From assembly GCF_000613845.1 (NCBI RefSeq), contig NZ_BAJT01000017.1, positions 1 through 64,000 on the forward strand: DNA of 64,000 nucleotides. Reading direction: 5' to 3'. Within the stretch, counting starts at the first letter, position 1, and each line of letters begins with the position of its first letter. Both the position numbers and the translations under genes were made by a program. The notes beneath the pieces are model-generated. The model had not been told where the DNA came from and did not search any database. It saw only the letters and a program-made list of their open reading frames with translations. The DNA comes from Asaia astilbis JCM 15831. Lineage in GTDB: Bacteria > Pseudomonadota > Alphaproteobacteria > Acetobacterales > Acetobacteraceae. This document shows, piece by piece, positions 16,714 to 26,129 of the stretch.

Positions 16714-17091
16714 CACGCGGAACGTTCATCTACCTCTGGAGTCATAAAGAATATGGATGACGTGGTTGTGCTTTAACGTAATCGGCCCACGCGACAGAGT
16801 TAGCTTATAGTGAACTCTTCATGGCGCCTTGAGCGTTGTAATATCGCTATGAGACTCTAGTCAGAGCTGAACGGGCTCGCCTCAATCTGTTGACGCGCTC
16901 TGGCGTGACGGTGGCTATAATGTGAACCATCTGTGCCTATAAAGATAATATGCACTCATCCTAAATACGTAGGAGGGGGGGAGGGAGCGCTTTAGTGCGC
17001 CCCCTCCGCCCAAGATAAAGGTTGACGCACACCACGCTTACGAAAGGCATGATATGCAGTAATAGAGGTGATTGCACCTTTTAGCGCGGTC
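16714..17091. other. intergenic with C/G-rich hairpin
   Basis: About 380 bases. At 16972-17009 a G-run, the stem side AGCGC, the loop TTTAGT and GCGCCCCCTCC form an imperfect hairpin. It is placed to terminate the chemoreceptor gene, which ends at 17092 on the minus strand. Nothing else seen. Confidence 0.5.
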
Positions 17092-18493
17092 TCAGCTTGC
17101 TACCCGAAATCGATTGACGAGTGTTACGAGGTGGCTCGCGTCCTTTGCCAAAGATTGGCTTGACGCCGCCGTTTCTTCGACCATTGCAGCATTTTGCTGA
17201 GTCATACGATCCATCTGGATTACTGCCGTGTTGATTTGCCGCATGCCTGTGGATTGTCGTTGCGTAGAAAGGGCGATTTCACCCACCACACTTGTGATGT
17301 CGTTGATTTGCAAAGCTATGCCGCGCAGCGCATCGCCCGCTTTGTCCACAAGAGCGACGCCTTGTTCGACCTGGATGGTTGATGCTGAAATAAGCGACTT
17401 GATGTTTTTCGCTGCATCAGCAGAGCGTTGTGCGAGATCTCGGACCTCCTGGGCAACAACGGCAAAGCCTTTGCCAGAATCCCCGGCTCGCGCGGCTTCG
17501 ATGCTTGCGTTGAGGGAGAGAACGCTCGTCTGAAACGCGATTTCGTCAATTACGCCGATGATATGTCCGATTTCCTTGGACGACTGCTTGATTTCTGACA
17601 TCGCCTTGACTGCGTCGCTGACGACCGTTCCCGAGCTTTCTGCCGACTTATGTGCGTGCGCTGTGATGGTGTTGACGCGCGTCGCACTCTCGGCTGTCTT
17701 CTCGACCGTCATCGTTATGTTTGCGATGGCGGCGGTCGTTTCTTCGAGCGCCGCGGCCTGCTGTTCCGTTCTCTTGGAAAGATCCTGGGATGCCGTGCTG
17801 ATATCGGCCGAACCATTCTGCATGCTCGCGGTCGCAGAGCTGACAGAGCCGATAATGTTTTGCAGCGCATCGGCGGTAACGTTGAAGTTGTTTTTCAGCT
17901 CATCGGCCTTCACCGCGAGTTCGGCGGTGATGCGGTGCGTGAGGTCTCCAGCTGCCAGGGCAGCAAGGCCTTTATCGAGTTCTCCAATCGCCTGCTGGTC
18001 CTCGGCGGCGGCACGTGCCGCATTTTCCTTCAGCAGCATCTCTTCATGGATATTTGTCAGCGAACCGCAGGCGCGGATTGTTTTGCCATCAGCTTGATGG
18101 ATACAGCCGCCCGTCGCACGAAACCAACGATAAGTGCTGTCTTTGCCTCTAAGTCTGTAGCTGGCGCTAAGGCGCGTTTTTCCGGTTTTGTCGAGAATGC
18201 ACTTGTTAAACTCGGCAAAGGTAGGGGCAACGTCATCAGGATGAAGGAGATCAGACCAGGATTCCATTCGGTTCGGGAACTCGGCCAGGCTTTCGTAGCC
18301 CGCCAGCCGCCTGAATTCCGGCGACCACGTCCATCTGCTTTCGGGATGCGTGGCGTCACCATTACAAAGCACGGCTTCCCAGAGGCCCACACCGCATGCC
18401 TCGTCGAGTAGCGCAGAGCGCTCCTTAAGGGCTTCAAGCTCAGCGCTGAGTTCTGAATTACTTTTGGAATCTTTTTTTTGAAAATAGGGGCAC
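17092..18493 (-). CDS. PAS-containing methyl-accepting chemotaxis protein, start frameshifted
   Basis: A soluble chemoreceptor. It has a PAS-type sensor (WTWSPEFRRLAGYESLAEFP to ACGSLTNIHEE, about residues 1-120), a HAMP-like linker (LAALAAGDLTHRI), and an MCP signalling domain with the conserved hairpin tip ([23 protein letters not shown]). There are no transmembrane helices, so it is cytoplasmic and would signal to CheA/CheW. The frame open to 18390 lacks a good start. A GTG at 18493, with GGAG six bases before it, begins MPLFSK but is out of frame by one base at an eight-A run (18472-18479). Seven As would join them to about 466 residues. Confidence 0.85.
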
Positions 18494-18814
18494 GATCTTC
18501 TCCACCACGGCAGCTATCAGGCTTACAGATCGGAAAGAGATTAATAACACATCTCCGTGAGGCGCAATCGGCAACTCAGCAAAGTTTTGGAATAATTCAA
18601 TTTATGAATAATCAGTACATCATTGATGAAATAAACCAAAAATTTGAGTCTTTATGATTATATTGGATATCATTATCCGCAATTAATATATCGTCAATAT
18701 ATGTTTTCGATATTATATATTTATGTGTATTTTATTTGAAGTTTGTATTTGATATTTCTGTGTTCTGATCCTTGCCGGATGGAGTGAGATCGCTCTCACA
18801 CCAAGTTTCTGAAG
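18494..18814. other. AT-rich intergenic region
   Basis: About 320 bases. It contains the chemoreceptor ribosome site (18494-18503) and a very AT-rich tract at 18590-18760, which probably holds the chemoreceptor promoter. It lies between the chemoreceptor start and the 3' end of the methyltransferase gene. No coding sequence seen. Confidence 0.45.
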
Positions 18815-19582
18815 TCAGTCTTTCTCCGGCTTTTGTGCGGTGAAGAGATGAAAAATACGGAACTCAGTTTCGTGACGGACATCGCGAAAGGAATGGCTCG
18901 CGATATAGGAAACGAGTGTTTCAGGCGACGGATAAGTCGAGATTGTTTCCCAATGATAGCTCATCAGTCGACGAGCGCGTTTGTCCCGCGTCAGAAGATA
19001 GGAGATGAAAGGCAAAACCTTGCCGATAGCAATCGTGTGAAAGGCCCGCAGCATTCCGGTTGCAGGAACGCTCATTTCGATAAGGATCAGTTTCCCTCCC
19101 GGCTTCAACACGCGTCGCGCCTCGTCCAGAGCGAGGTGCATATTGTCGAGATGACGCAAGGCGTAGCCAAGTGTGAGGATATCAGCGCTAGCTGAGGCGA
19201 TTGGCAATTGCTCTGCGCTGCCTTGTATCAAGGGAATGCGAAGAGACTTTTGCGCCTTGCGAAGCATTGCCTCGCTCAGGTCGATGCCGACCAACGAACC
19301 GTCAGGCTCGATAATCCGCTTGATTTCCCGTGCGAGCAGGCCGGTACCCACAGCGATGTCGATCACCGTCGTACCCGATTTGACACCTGACCTCCGGAGA
19401 CATCGTCGCCGGTACCAGGATCCTGAACCCAGTGAGAACAAGAGATTGATCAAATTGTAATGGGAAGCGAATTTGTTGAAGAGAGCACGCGACGAGGTCC
19501 CGAGATCGGCTCGCTTTCTGTAATAGCGATCAACAGTGTGGACGGCATCACGAGTGCGATCGCTTCGCTCAGGAGTGGACAT
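18815..19582 (-). CDS. UbiE-type SAM-dependent methyltransferase
   Basis: A 255-residue class I methyltransferase of the UbiE/COQ5 type. It has the SAM-binding glycine motif (VIDIAVGTGLLA, about 73-84), an acidic ribose-binding residue (LVGIDLSEAMLRKA), motif II/III SADILTLGYALRHL and RVLKPGGKLILIEM. It diverges from the halogenase-like gene with about 108 bases between the starts, so it lies at the edge of the aryl polyene cluster. A role in O- or C-methylating the aryl head group is likely by analogy with APE-locus methyltransferases. A ubiquinone role cannot be excluded, but the locus argues against it. Confidence 0.8.
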   Translation of the reverse strand: MSTPERSDRTRDAVHTVDRYYRKRADLGTSSRALFNKFASHYNLINLLFSLGSGSWYRRRCLRRSGVKSGTTVIDIAVGTGLLAREIKRIIEPDGSLVGIDLSEAMLRKAQKSLRIPLIQGSAEQLPIASASADILTLGYALRHLDNMHLALDEARRVLKPGGKLILIEMSVPATGMLRAFHTIAIGKVLPFISYLLTRDKRARRLMSYHWETISTYPSPETLVSYIASHSFRDVRHETEFRIFHLFTAQKPEKD

Positions 19583-19690
19583 TGATGCGGCCTCAGGTAA
19601 AAAATAGACGGTATTCGAGGGGGCGCGACGTCTATAGTGTCTGCACGTTCATCGAGCCAGAAGACTGATTTGACGAGACGGGAAGAAAAA

Positions 19691-20989
19691 ATGCGAAGCG
19701 AGCAATGTGACGTCTTCATTATAGGGGGAGGTCCGGCGGGCGCAACAGTGGGAACACTTCTTGCCCAGAGTGGACTCAATGTTGTGATTGCGGAGAAAGA
19801 GTCGTTTCCTCGCTTCCATATTGGAGAGTCACTGCTTCCGCATAATCTGCCGTTACTCGATCAATTGGGCGTGCGTTCTGACATTCAGAGCACGTCCATC
19901 GTGAAGCGAGGCATCGAGTTCGTCTCTCCCACTCATGGAAAGAGCGTGAGATTCGATTTCGCGCGCGCGCTCGACCGTCGTCACCCTTATGCTTTTCAGG
20001 TTCGGCGCTCGGAATTCGACGAAATCCTCCTTCGAAATGCTGAGAGCAAAGGCGTTGAAGTCCTGGAGAAATGCCGTGTCACTGCGGTGGAGCTCGAGGG
20101 AAGCTCAACACCGACAGTGACGGCGCAGATCGACGGCTCGAAACGCAGCTGGAAGGCCCGCTTCGTCGTGGATGCTTCGGGTCGTGACACGGTCATCGCC
20201 AATAAGCTCAGGACGAAAGAACGCCATCCGCGCAACGCCAGTGCCGCCGTCTTCGGGCATTTCAGAAATGCCCGTCGCCTGGAAGGGGATGCGGAAGGCA
20301 ATATCAGCATCATCTGGTTTGACCGAGGGTGGTTCTGGTTCATCCCGCTTGCTGATGGCACGACGAGCATCGGCGCTGTCTGCGCACCAGAGGTCTTCAA
20401 GAGCCGCAAAGGTGACATGGAGGCGTTCTTCAATGAACTGATTGCATCGAGCCCCGAGGTGTCAGATCGTCTGAAAGATGCCGTCAGAGAAGGGGGCGTG
20501 ACGGCGACCGGTAACTACTCCTATCTGAGTTCGCAGACGAGCGGTCGTAACTTTCTGATGGTTGGTGATGCGGCAGCCTTCGTCGATCCTGTGTTTTCCA
20601 CGGGTGTCTATCTGGCGATGCGCGGGGCGTTTCAGGCCGCTGGGGCGGTCAAAGCCTGCCTCGCCCGTCCAGAGCGGCAGGACAAATTGCTGAAGCGTTA
20701 TGACCGCAATATCGTCAAAGCTGCCGACGCGTTTACCTGGTTTATCTATCGGATACGCCAACCCGCCATGCGTGATCTGTTCATGGCGCCCCGTAACATG
20801 TTCCGGGTCGAGGAGGCCGTTTTGCTTTTGCTTGCTGGCGGCATCGACCGTCGCTTTCGGGTGCAGGCGAGGCTCTATTTCTTCAGGGGCATTTACTACT
20901 TGACCAAAGGGATCCATTTCTGCGCGCGTCTGACGTGCAGGAAAGACAAAGGGGCCCAGGCAGGGTTAACGCCGTCTATGGGTCAGTGA
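19691..20989 (+). CDS. FAD-dependent oxidoreductase, flavin halogenase-like
   Basis: A 432-residue flavoprotein starting at the ATG after GGGAAGAAAAA. It has the dinucleotide-binding GGGPAG (12-17), FPRFHIGESLLP at 39-50, the halogenase signature WFWFIP at 214-219 (WxWxIP), and FAD-binding GDAAAFVDPVFSTG at 292-305. This class includes flavin-dependent halogenases and their non-halogenating relatives such as geranylgeranyl reductase-like enzymes. In xanthomonadin loci a halogenase-like gene is present, and the pigments can be brominated. A halogenated aryl polyene is therefore plausible here but not shown. The stop overlaps the start of the glycosyltransferase (TGATG). Confidence 0.8.
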   Translation: MRSEQCDVFIIGGGPAGATVGTLLAQSGLNVVIAEKESFPRFHIGESLLPHNLPLLDQLGVRSDIQSTSIVKRGIEFVSPTHGKSVRFDFARALDRRHPYAFQVRRSEFDEILLRNAESKGVEVLEKCRVTAVELEGSSTPTVTAQIDGSKRSWKARFVVDASGRDTVIANKLRTKERHPRNASAAVFGHFRNARRLEGDAEGNISIIWFDRGWFWFIPLADGTTSIGAVCAPEVFKSRKGDMEAFFNELIASSPEVSDRLKDAVREGGVTATGNYSYLSSQTSGRNFLMVGDAAAFVDPVFSTGVYLAMRGAFQAAGAVKACLARPERQDKLLKRYDRNIVKAADAFTWFIYRIRQPAMRDLFMAPRNMFRVEEAVLLLLAGGIDRRFRVQARLYFFRGIYYLTKGIHFCARLTCRKDKGAQAGLTPSMGQ

Positions 20990-21711
20990 TGAGCCCACGT
21001 TATGTGATCCTGCTGCCGAGCTATAATAGCGGAAAAATGTTGGCTCAGACGGTTCGGTCTGCGCTTCGAGTATGGTCAGATGTCTGGGTCGTCATCGATG
21101 GAAGCGACGATGGCTCTGACCTTGATCTTCCGTATCATGATGGTCTGAGGGTCATCAGGCGGTCCGAAAACGGGGGCAAGGGCGCTGCCGTCTTCGATGG
21201 GCTGGCGGCAGCCCGTCAGGCCAAGTTCACCCATGCACTCATTATGGATGCGGACGGCCAACATGATGCGAGCTGCATCATGTCTTTCATCTCCTCTTCT
21301 CGCGAACTGCCTGAGAGCATGGTCTTGGGGGCACCACGCTTTGGTCCGGATGCGCCGCTGGAGCGCATCTGGGGCAGAAAAATTGCAAATTTTCTTGTAA
21401 GAAGACTTGGCTCGCGGGGTATTGGAGACAGTTTGTTCGGCTTTCGACTTTACCCGATCGAACCTCTCTGGCAGGTCATGCAGGCAACCCGGCATATGCG
21501 TGGTTTTGACTTCGAGCCTGAGGCTGTCATCCGTATGGCCTGGCTTGGGACCGACATTCGCAATCTGAGTGTCCCGGTGCGCTATTTCCGCAAATCCGAG
21601 GGAGGGATCTCCCATTTCAACTATGGGCGCGACAACCTGCTCCTTGCCCGCATGTTTGTCAGGCTGGGTCTCTCGTCGTTCAAGCGGTCCTTCAGGCCAT
21701 GCCCCCGTTGA
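20989..21711 (+). CDS. family 2 glycosyltransferase
   Basis: A 240-residue GT-A fold transferase starting at the ATG that shares bases with the previous stop. It shows the N-terminal strand YVILLPSYNSG, the nucleotide-binding GSDDGSD, NGGKGAAVFDGL, and the metal-binding DADGQHD. There is no membrane segment, unlike DPM1-type family members with C-terminal anchors. Coupled to the halogenase-like gene, it probably glycosylates the aryl polyene lipid or a lipid carrier, the job done by the GT half of ApeJ in other clusters. Its 3' end overlaps the convergent ketoreductase gene by 20 bases. Confidence 0.85.
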   Translation: MSPRYVILLPSYNSGKMLAQTVRSALRVWSDVWVVIDGSDDGSDLDLPYHDGLRVIRRSENGGKGAAVFDGLAAARQAKFTHALIMDADGQHDASCIMSFISSSRELPESMVLGAPRFGPDAPLERIWGRKIANFLVRRLGSRGIGDSLFGFRLYPIEPLWQVMQATRHMRGFDFEPEAVIRMAWLGTDIRNLSVPVRYFRKSEGGISHFNYGRDNLLLARMFVRLGLSSFKRSFRPCPR

Positions 21712-22411
21712 TGTTCAAAAGCTGGCCAGTAATATAGGCAGCCTGATCCGAGGCCAGAAAGGCAACCAGATCGGCCACTTCCCGGGGCTTGCCGGCTCGG
21801 CCCATCGGCACGAGGGAAGCAATACGCGCTTTATCGAATTGCTTGTCCGCCATTTCGCCTTCGATCACCCCAGGAGCAACGGTATTGACCGTAATGCCCC
21901 GGCTTCCGAGTTCCAGGCTTAGCGAACGCGTAGCGCCATGCAGCCCGGCCTTGGCGGCGGCATAATTCGACTGACCACGGTTGCCCATCACCGCAGCGAC
22001 TGAGGAGACGTTGATAATACGTCCCCACCGTGTCCTGATCATGGGCATAAGCAATGGCTGGGTCACATTGAAGAAACCGTTGAGCGACACATCGATGACG
22101 CGGTGCCATTGCTCGGCTCTCATTCCGGGCAAAACTGCGTCGTCATGAATGCCGGCGTTGTTGACCACAATCTGGATCGGCCCGCGTGTGAGGAGTACTG
22201 TGAGCGCCTCCACTGTGTTGTCGCGGTGTGTCAGGTCGAACTGGATAACCTCGGCCGAATGCCCTTCGGAAATGAGCGAGGTGGCGAGGTCGTCAGTTTT
22301 CTCTCTGCGGCTATTGGCGTGCAGTATGACATGCATGCCGACTTCCGCGAGACGACGCGCGATCGCAGCGCCGATATCCCCGCTGGCACCGGTAATAAGA
22401 GCCCGTCTCAT
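21692..22411 (-). CDS. apeQ: 3-oxoacyl-ACP reductase (KR), aryl polyene type
   Basis: A 239-residue short-chain dehydrogenase of the FabG type. It has the cofactor motif GASGDIG (8-14), NNAG (84-87), catalytic Ser136/137, Tyr150 and Lys154 (SNYAAAKAG), and Asn111. It would reduce the beta-keto group after each extension. It is the last gene of the long minus-strand operon; its start overlaps the stop of the dehydratase gene by four bases. The symbol is given by analogy with the APE locus. Confidence 0.9.
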   Translation of the reverse strand: MRRALITGASGDIGAAIARRLAEVGMHVILHANSRREKTDDLATSLISEGHSAEVIQFDLTHRDNTVEALTVLLTRGPIQIVVNNAGIHDDAVLPGMRAEQWHRVIDVSLNGFFNVTQPLLMPMIRTRWGRIINVSSVAAVMGNRGQSNYAAAKAGLHGATRSLSLELGSRGITVNTVAPGVIEGEMADKQFDKARIASLVPMGRAGKPREVADLVAFLASDQAAYITGQLLNINGGMA

Positions 22412-22838
22412 TGAGGAACCTCAAACAATACTGTTGCGCCGCCACGGATCAGGGAAAGATCTTCGCGGAGAATATCGAAATCGTAGCGTGCGCTGAAATC
22501 GTTCGTGCGGAGGCATCGTACACATACTTTCAGGTCGCCGCTCTGGTTCAAGACTGGCGCATCCAGGCGGATATCACGGACACTGACAAGAAAACCCGGT
22601 CGAGGCGCAGTGCCTGTTTCAGCGATGAGACGGCTATGGAGAGCCATGGCCTGCGCCGCGACTTCGATCAATGTTGCGGTGCCGATAGCACCATCCAGCG
22701 TCTCAGCGGGTTGTCGTCACGCGCCAGAGGGTTTGTGATGCAGGTGATGTCGTGCTGCGACCACGCTTCTACCCGATCAAGAAGACATAAGGCTCCCTTA
22801 TGGGGGATGAGGTCCGAAATCTGATGACGGGTCAACAT
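22408..22838 (-). pseudogene. apeP: hotdog 3-hydroxyacyl-ACP dehydratase (ApeP-like), one frameshift
   Basis: Two frames together encode an ApeP-type hotdog dehydratase. The first, from ATG 22838, reads MLTRHQISDLIPHKGALCLL (the IPH motif is typical) and ends at NPLRR. The second, ending at 22408, reads LIEVAAQAMALHSRL onwards. They join near 22698 if one base, for example a second C in CGC(C)TGG, is restored. The repaired protein is about 143 residues, normal for the family. The start overlaps the stop of the chain-length factor (TGATG). It may be a real lesion or an assembly error. Confidence 0.75.
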
Positions 22839-23629
22839 CAGGATACCGGCGTCACGTCGAGTGTGGCTGAGCAGTCCTCACGATACGCCAATGTCAGCGT
22901 TTTGTTTTCTCTTCGCGCGACACACTCGAGCAAGGGAAGGGCTCTCGCTGCAGGGATCGATCGCCGATATTTCTCCAACGCGGCATGACGACAAAGGGTG
23001 GGCGCTGCCGATGCGAGGGAAAAATCGATGCGGGCGATGGTCTCGTCGCTGGCATGAGGTGAGAGGAGAAAGCAAACGGCGAACGTGCCTCCGATCGGAC
23101 GCACTTCACTGAGGGGTGTCGGATAAGGCAGGTCATAGGCGACGAGCACCACCTTCTCAGAGGCGCTTGCGGCCTGACAGCCTGCCTCCATCAACCCGGC
23201 GACGAAGCTTCCATTCTGCGCGCACAGGCTTGTCGTTGCCTTTCTGGAGCCGGTCGCGATCGACCAGTAGCCGGCAGCGACATTATGTACCGAATGATGG
23301 AAGCGGGTCGGAGACAATTCCGGCGCTGTTCCAGCAAGAGTCTCCATGATGGCATGGACGGCTTCTCCGTCTCCCCCTGACGAGGCGAAAACGGAGGCGT
23401 AGTCACATGGATGCTCCGCGCGCGGTGGCAATGCATCGGTCAGGGCAGCCAGAGCGAGTTTGACCAATCTTGGCGCACGACGTCGTTCATTTGAGGGGAG
23501 CAGGCTCAATGCAGGGATGATCGTTTCCCCATCAGAATAGGGCTCTCTTCCTGCAAGAATGTTTTGTGCGGAGCCCCATGAGGTCAGCCCGGGACCACAC
23601 AGCCCGACTTGCTCGATAAAGAACCGCAT
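22838..23629 (-). CDS. apeC: beta-ketoacyl synthase-like chain-length factor
   Basis: A 263-residue protein of the short ketoacyl-synthase-like family that lacks a catalytic cysteine motif and partners the ketosynthase (ApeC type). It carries the segments VFASSGGDGEAVHAIMETLAG and FHHSVHNVAAGYWSIATG, which are typical of this family. The start is the ATG two bases after the ketosynthase stop. Some 11 more codons are open upstream but lie inside the neighbouring gene. It would form a heterodimer with the KS and set polyene length. Confidence 0.85.
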   Translation of the reverse strand: MRFFIEQVGLCGPGLTSWGSAQNILAGREPYSDGETIIPALSLLPSNERRRAPRLVKLALAALTDALPPRAEHPCDYASVFASSGGDGEAVHAIMETLAGTAPELSPTRFHHSVHNVAAGYWSIATGSRKATTSLCAQNGSFVAGLMEAGCQAASASEKVVLVAYDLPYPTPLSEVRPIGGTFAVCFLLSPHASDETIARIDFSLASAAPTLCRHAALEKYRRSIPAARALPLLECVARRENKTLTLAYREDCSATLDVTPVS

Positions 23630-23631
23630 TC

Positions 23632-24831
23632 TTAGCCCTTGCTTCCAAAAATCAGGCTGCAATTAACGCCCCCGAAGCCGAAGGCATTACACATGACGCG
23701 CTTGACCGGCGCAGAGCGCCCAAATCTGACATGCGCCGATGAGAAACCCGGTTCCAGGTCTGTCAGGTTCTGATTGCCCGGCAGGAAGCTGTTTTGAATG
23801 GCCAGAAGCGCCGTCGCAACGCCGATCATCCCGGTGGCACCCAATGTGTGTCCGGTAGCCGCCTTCGTGGAGCCCCGGGGCACCGTCTCGCCAAAGACAC
23901 GTGTCACCGCACGATCCTCTGCCGCGTCTCCCGCCAGGGTCGCGGTTCCATGCATGTGGATGTAGTTGATGTCGCCGGGCTCAAGACCTGCCTGTTCGAG
24001 CGCCCTACGCATCGCAGCTTCTGAACCGAGGCCCTCGGGATCAGGCGAGGACATATGATAGGCGTCCGAGGTTTCACCGTAACCGAGCAGACAGAAATCG
24101 GGCAAAGCCGCATCATTCTGTGCTCTTTCGAGCAGGGCGAAGCCGCCAGCCTCGCCAATCGATATTCCCGAGCGCCCGGTATCGAAGGGGCGACAGGGCC
24201 CCTCCGCCATAACGCCCAGAGAATGGAATCCGAACAGCGTCGTGTCGCACAGGCTGTCTGCTCCCCCGACAAGCACGGCATCGCAAAGCCCGGCGTCGAT
24301 CAGTCTGGCAGCCGCAGCGAAGGCTTTGGCGGTCGCTGCACAGGCGGTGGAAAGCGTGAAAGCCGGACCATTCAGGCCAAGGCGCGCCCTCAGAAAAGAG
24401 CCGATGGCATCTGTATTATGCGTCGACTCATAAGAGAACTCTGCGGGCAGGGCGCCTGTACCGGGGTCGCGTTGGCGATACGCAATTTCGGTTGAAAGGA
24501 TGCCGGAAGTACTCGTTGCCGTGATCAGGCCGATCCGGGAAGCCCCGTATTCAGCGATGGCGCGTTCGATCGCGGCCATAAGTCCGTCAGCGTGCAGGGC
24601 ACGCTCGACGAGGCGGTGATTGCGGCAGTCATAGGTCAGCCAGGGAGCCGGAAGAGGCGTATCGAGGTCGCTGATTTTCCCGATCCAGGCGTTTAGAGGA
24701 AGGCGCTGCTCTGTGGGGGCGGCTGCGAGGGCGCTCCGGTTGAAGCTCATTGCTGTCCACATGGGCTCAAGACCGTCACCCAGTGCGGAGACGATGGAGA
24801 GAGCCGTAACATGCAGGGGCAAGGGGGTCAC
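23632..24831 (-). CDS. apeO: beta-ketoacyl-ACP synthase (KS)
   Basis: A 399-residue FabF-like condensing enzyme. Catalytic Cys164 (TLSTACAATAKA), His294 (HMHGTAT) and His328 with Lys323 (KAATGHTLGATG) are all present, so it is likely active. It extends the aryl-polyene chain with malonyl-ACP. The start overlaps the stop of the LRAT-like gene by four bases and the stop is two bases before the chain-length factor. A second ketosynthase (ApeR) usual in such loci is not in the window. Confidence 0.92.
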   Translation of the reverse strand: MTPLPLHVTALSIVSALGDGLEPMWTAMSFNRSALAAAPTEQRLPLNAWIGKISDLDTPLPAPWLTYDCRNHRLVERALHADGLMAAIERAIAEYGASRIGLITATSTSGILSTEIAYRQRDPGTGALPAEFSYESTHNTDAIGSFLRARLGLNGPAFTLSTACAATAKAFAAAARLIDAGLCDAVLVGGADSLCDTTLFGFHSLGVMAEGPCRPFDTGRSGISIGEAGGFALLERAQNDAALPDFCLLGYGETSDAYHMSSPDPEGLGSEAAMRRALEQAGLEPGDINYIHMHGTATLAGDAAEDRAVTRVFGETVPRGSTKAATGHTLGATGMIGVATALLAIQNSFLPGNQNLTDLEPGFSSAHVRFGRSAPVKRVMCNAFGFGGVNCSLIFGSKG

Positions 24832-25963
24832 ACGCTTTGGTCCATGATGCGGGCAAGACGAGCCAGATTGAAATCGATATGGCGCTCATAAGCGCCCTCG
24901 AAACAATCGGAAAGACCTTTTTCTCCGGCCAGTTTCTCTCTGGCGCTTTGGTAGCGGTGTTTGAACCAATCGAGGTTGGTCAGGAGATCGAGATATCGCG
25001 GATCGCGTGAAATTCGACGCAGACGGAACAGATAGGCGCCCCAGAAAGGGTTGTCGTAAAAGATGAGCTTCAAGGCTTTCGTATCGTAGAGATCGTTATG
25101 CTCCAGAGCTGGTTCCAGGGTGCACAAAGCGCCGGCACGGACGGGGAGGGTTCCGTCGCGGAGCAGGGAACAGCGTGCCGAGAGGTCTGCATAGATGGCC
25201 CGGGGGTTTTCCAGCTTGAGATCGTTGGCGCGGAGCGCGAGGTCGATGAAGGCGTTTTTAGGCACCGGGAAATGAAAGACCGCCAGGCCAGGGTGCAGGC
25301 CAGTCGGCCAGGGCTTCCATATGCCAGCTGCCGAGAGTGCATTATGCGCGACGTGGACACAGTTATTATTGATGAGATTCCATGAGTAGGTTTTGTGACC
25401 GTCTCGAAAGGGAGCATTCAAGTCGTTGAGAAACGAGACGATCTTCGTCATCTCCTCCCTGTCGACGGGGAGCTTTGCCCGATACGTGTCCCGACCGAAA
25501 CGGACCGCGTAATCTGTTCCGATCGAAATTTCGTATTTGAATGCCTCGTTGCTCATGCCAGCTGGCTTGTCGCGGTAATAGCGCGTGTGCAGATCGATCC
25601 CGTCAAAAATACCCTGTTGCCGCGCGTGTTCCTGCGTTTCTGCGTATGCCGCGCGATCCAGTCTCTGGCCGGGTTTGACCAGACCGGACAGCACGAAGCT
25701 GTTGCGCTCGACCGGCACCCAGTTTGCATTGACGAAATGGGAATTGACGCTGATCGCGGCCCCCTTTCTCGCCGGATCTGCGTCTTCCGGGCAGACCTCC
25801 AGCAGGGGGTAGCCCCTATCGCGCCGGATTTTGACGCCATTGAGGTAGAAGATCAGGTGCCCTCCCATACCGCTGCGTATGGGAATACCGAACCCCGGCT
25901 TTTTTCGAAGCTCTGAAAGGCGCATAGCTCCACGTAATAGGGAAAAGCGTCCTCGTAGAACAT
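24828..25963 (-). CDS. LRAT/permuted NlpC-like protein in the APE cluster, one frameshift
   Basis: A protein of about 378 residues. The main frame (up to 25925) lacks its N-terminus. A neighbouring frame from ATG 25963 supplies FYEDAFPYYVELCAFQSFEK and would join it if the A run at 25900-25905 had seven instead of six As. Two signatures are seen: GGHLIFYLNGV with His23 and later NNNCVHVAHNAL with Cys189 and His191. A His first and NCxH later is the order of the permuted NlpC/P60 (LRAT-like) thiol enzymes, which are acyltransferases or amidases. It overlaps the KS start by four bases. I do not know a characterised relative; an acyl-transfer role on the polyene is inference. Confidence 0.55.
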
Positions 25964-26129
25964 GAATGAGGCCAGGTAATCCTAAAGCGATGTTTCAGCC
26001 GATAGCGGCAAGCGAGGCCTGCGCCCGTCTTGGAGTCCGGAATCTAGAGAGAGCCGCTCGCGTTGTCGAGAGTACGATATCCGTGCGCTTCTCGAATGAT
26101 GGCCGAACGGTTGTGACGACTGAACCGAG

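Noticed and set aside
17650-18411. 253-codon plus-strand frame over the chemoreceptor
   Set aside because: It lies opposite the conserved MCP and PAS coding sequence. The composition is that of an antisense frame in GC-rich DNA.
18815-19582. Methyltransferase as the housekeeping ubiquinone UbiE
   Set aside because: Sequence alone allows it, but the gene is divergent from the halogenase-like gene and next to APE genes, so a pigment role is preferred. Kept as an alternative only.
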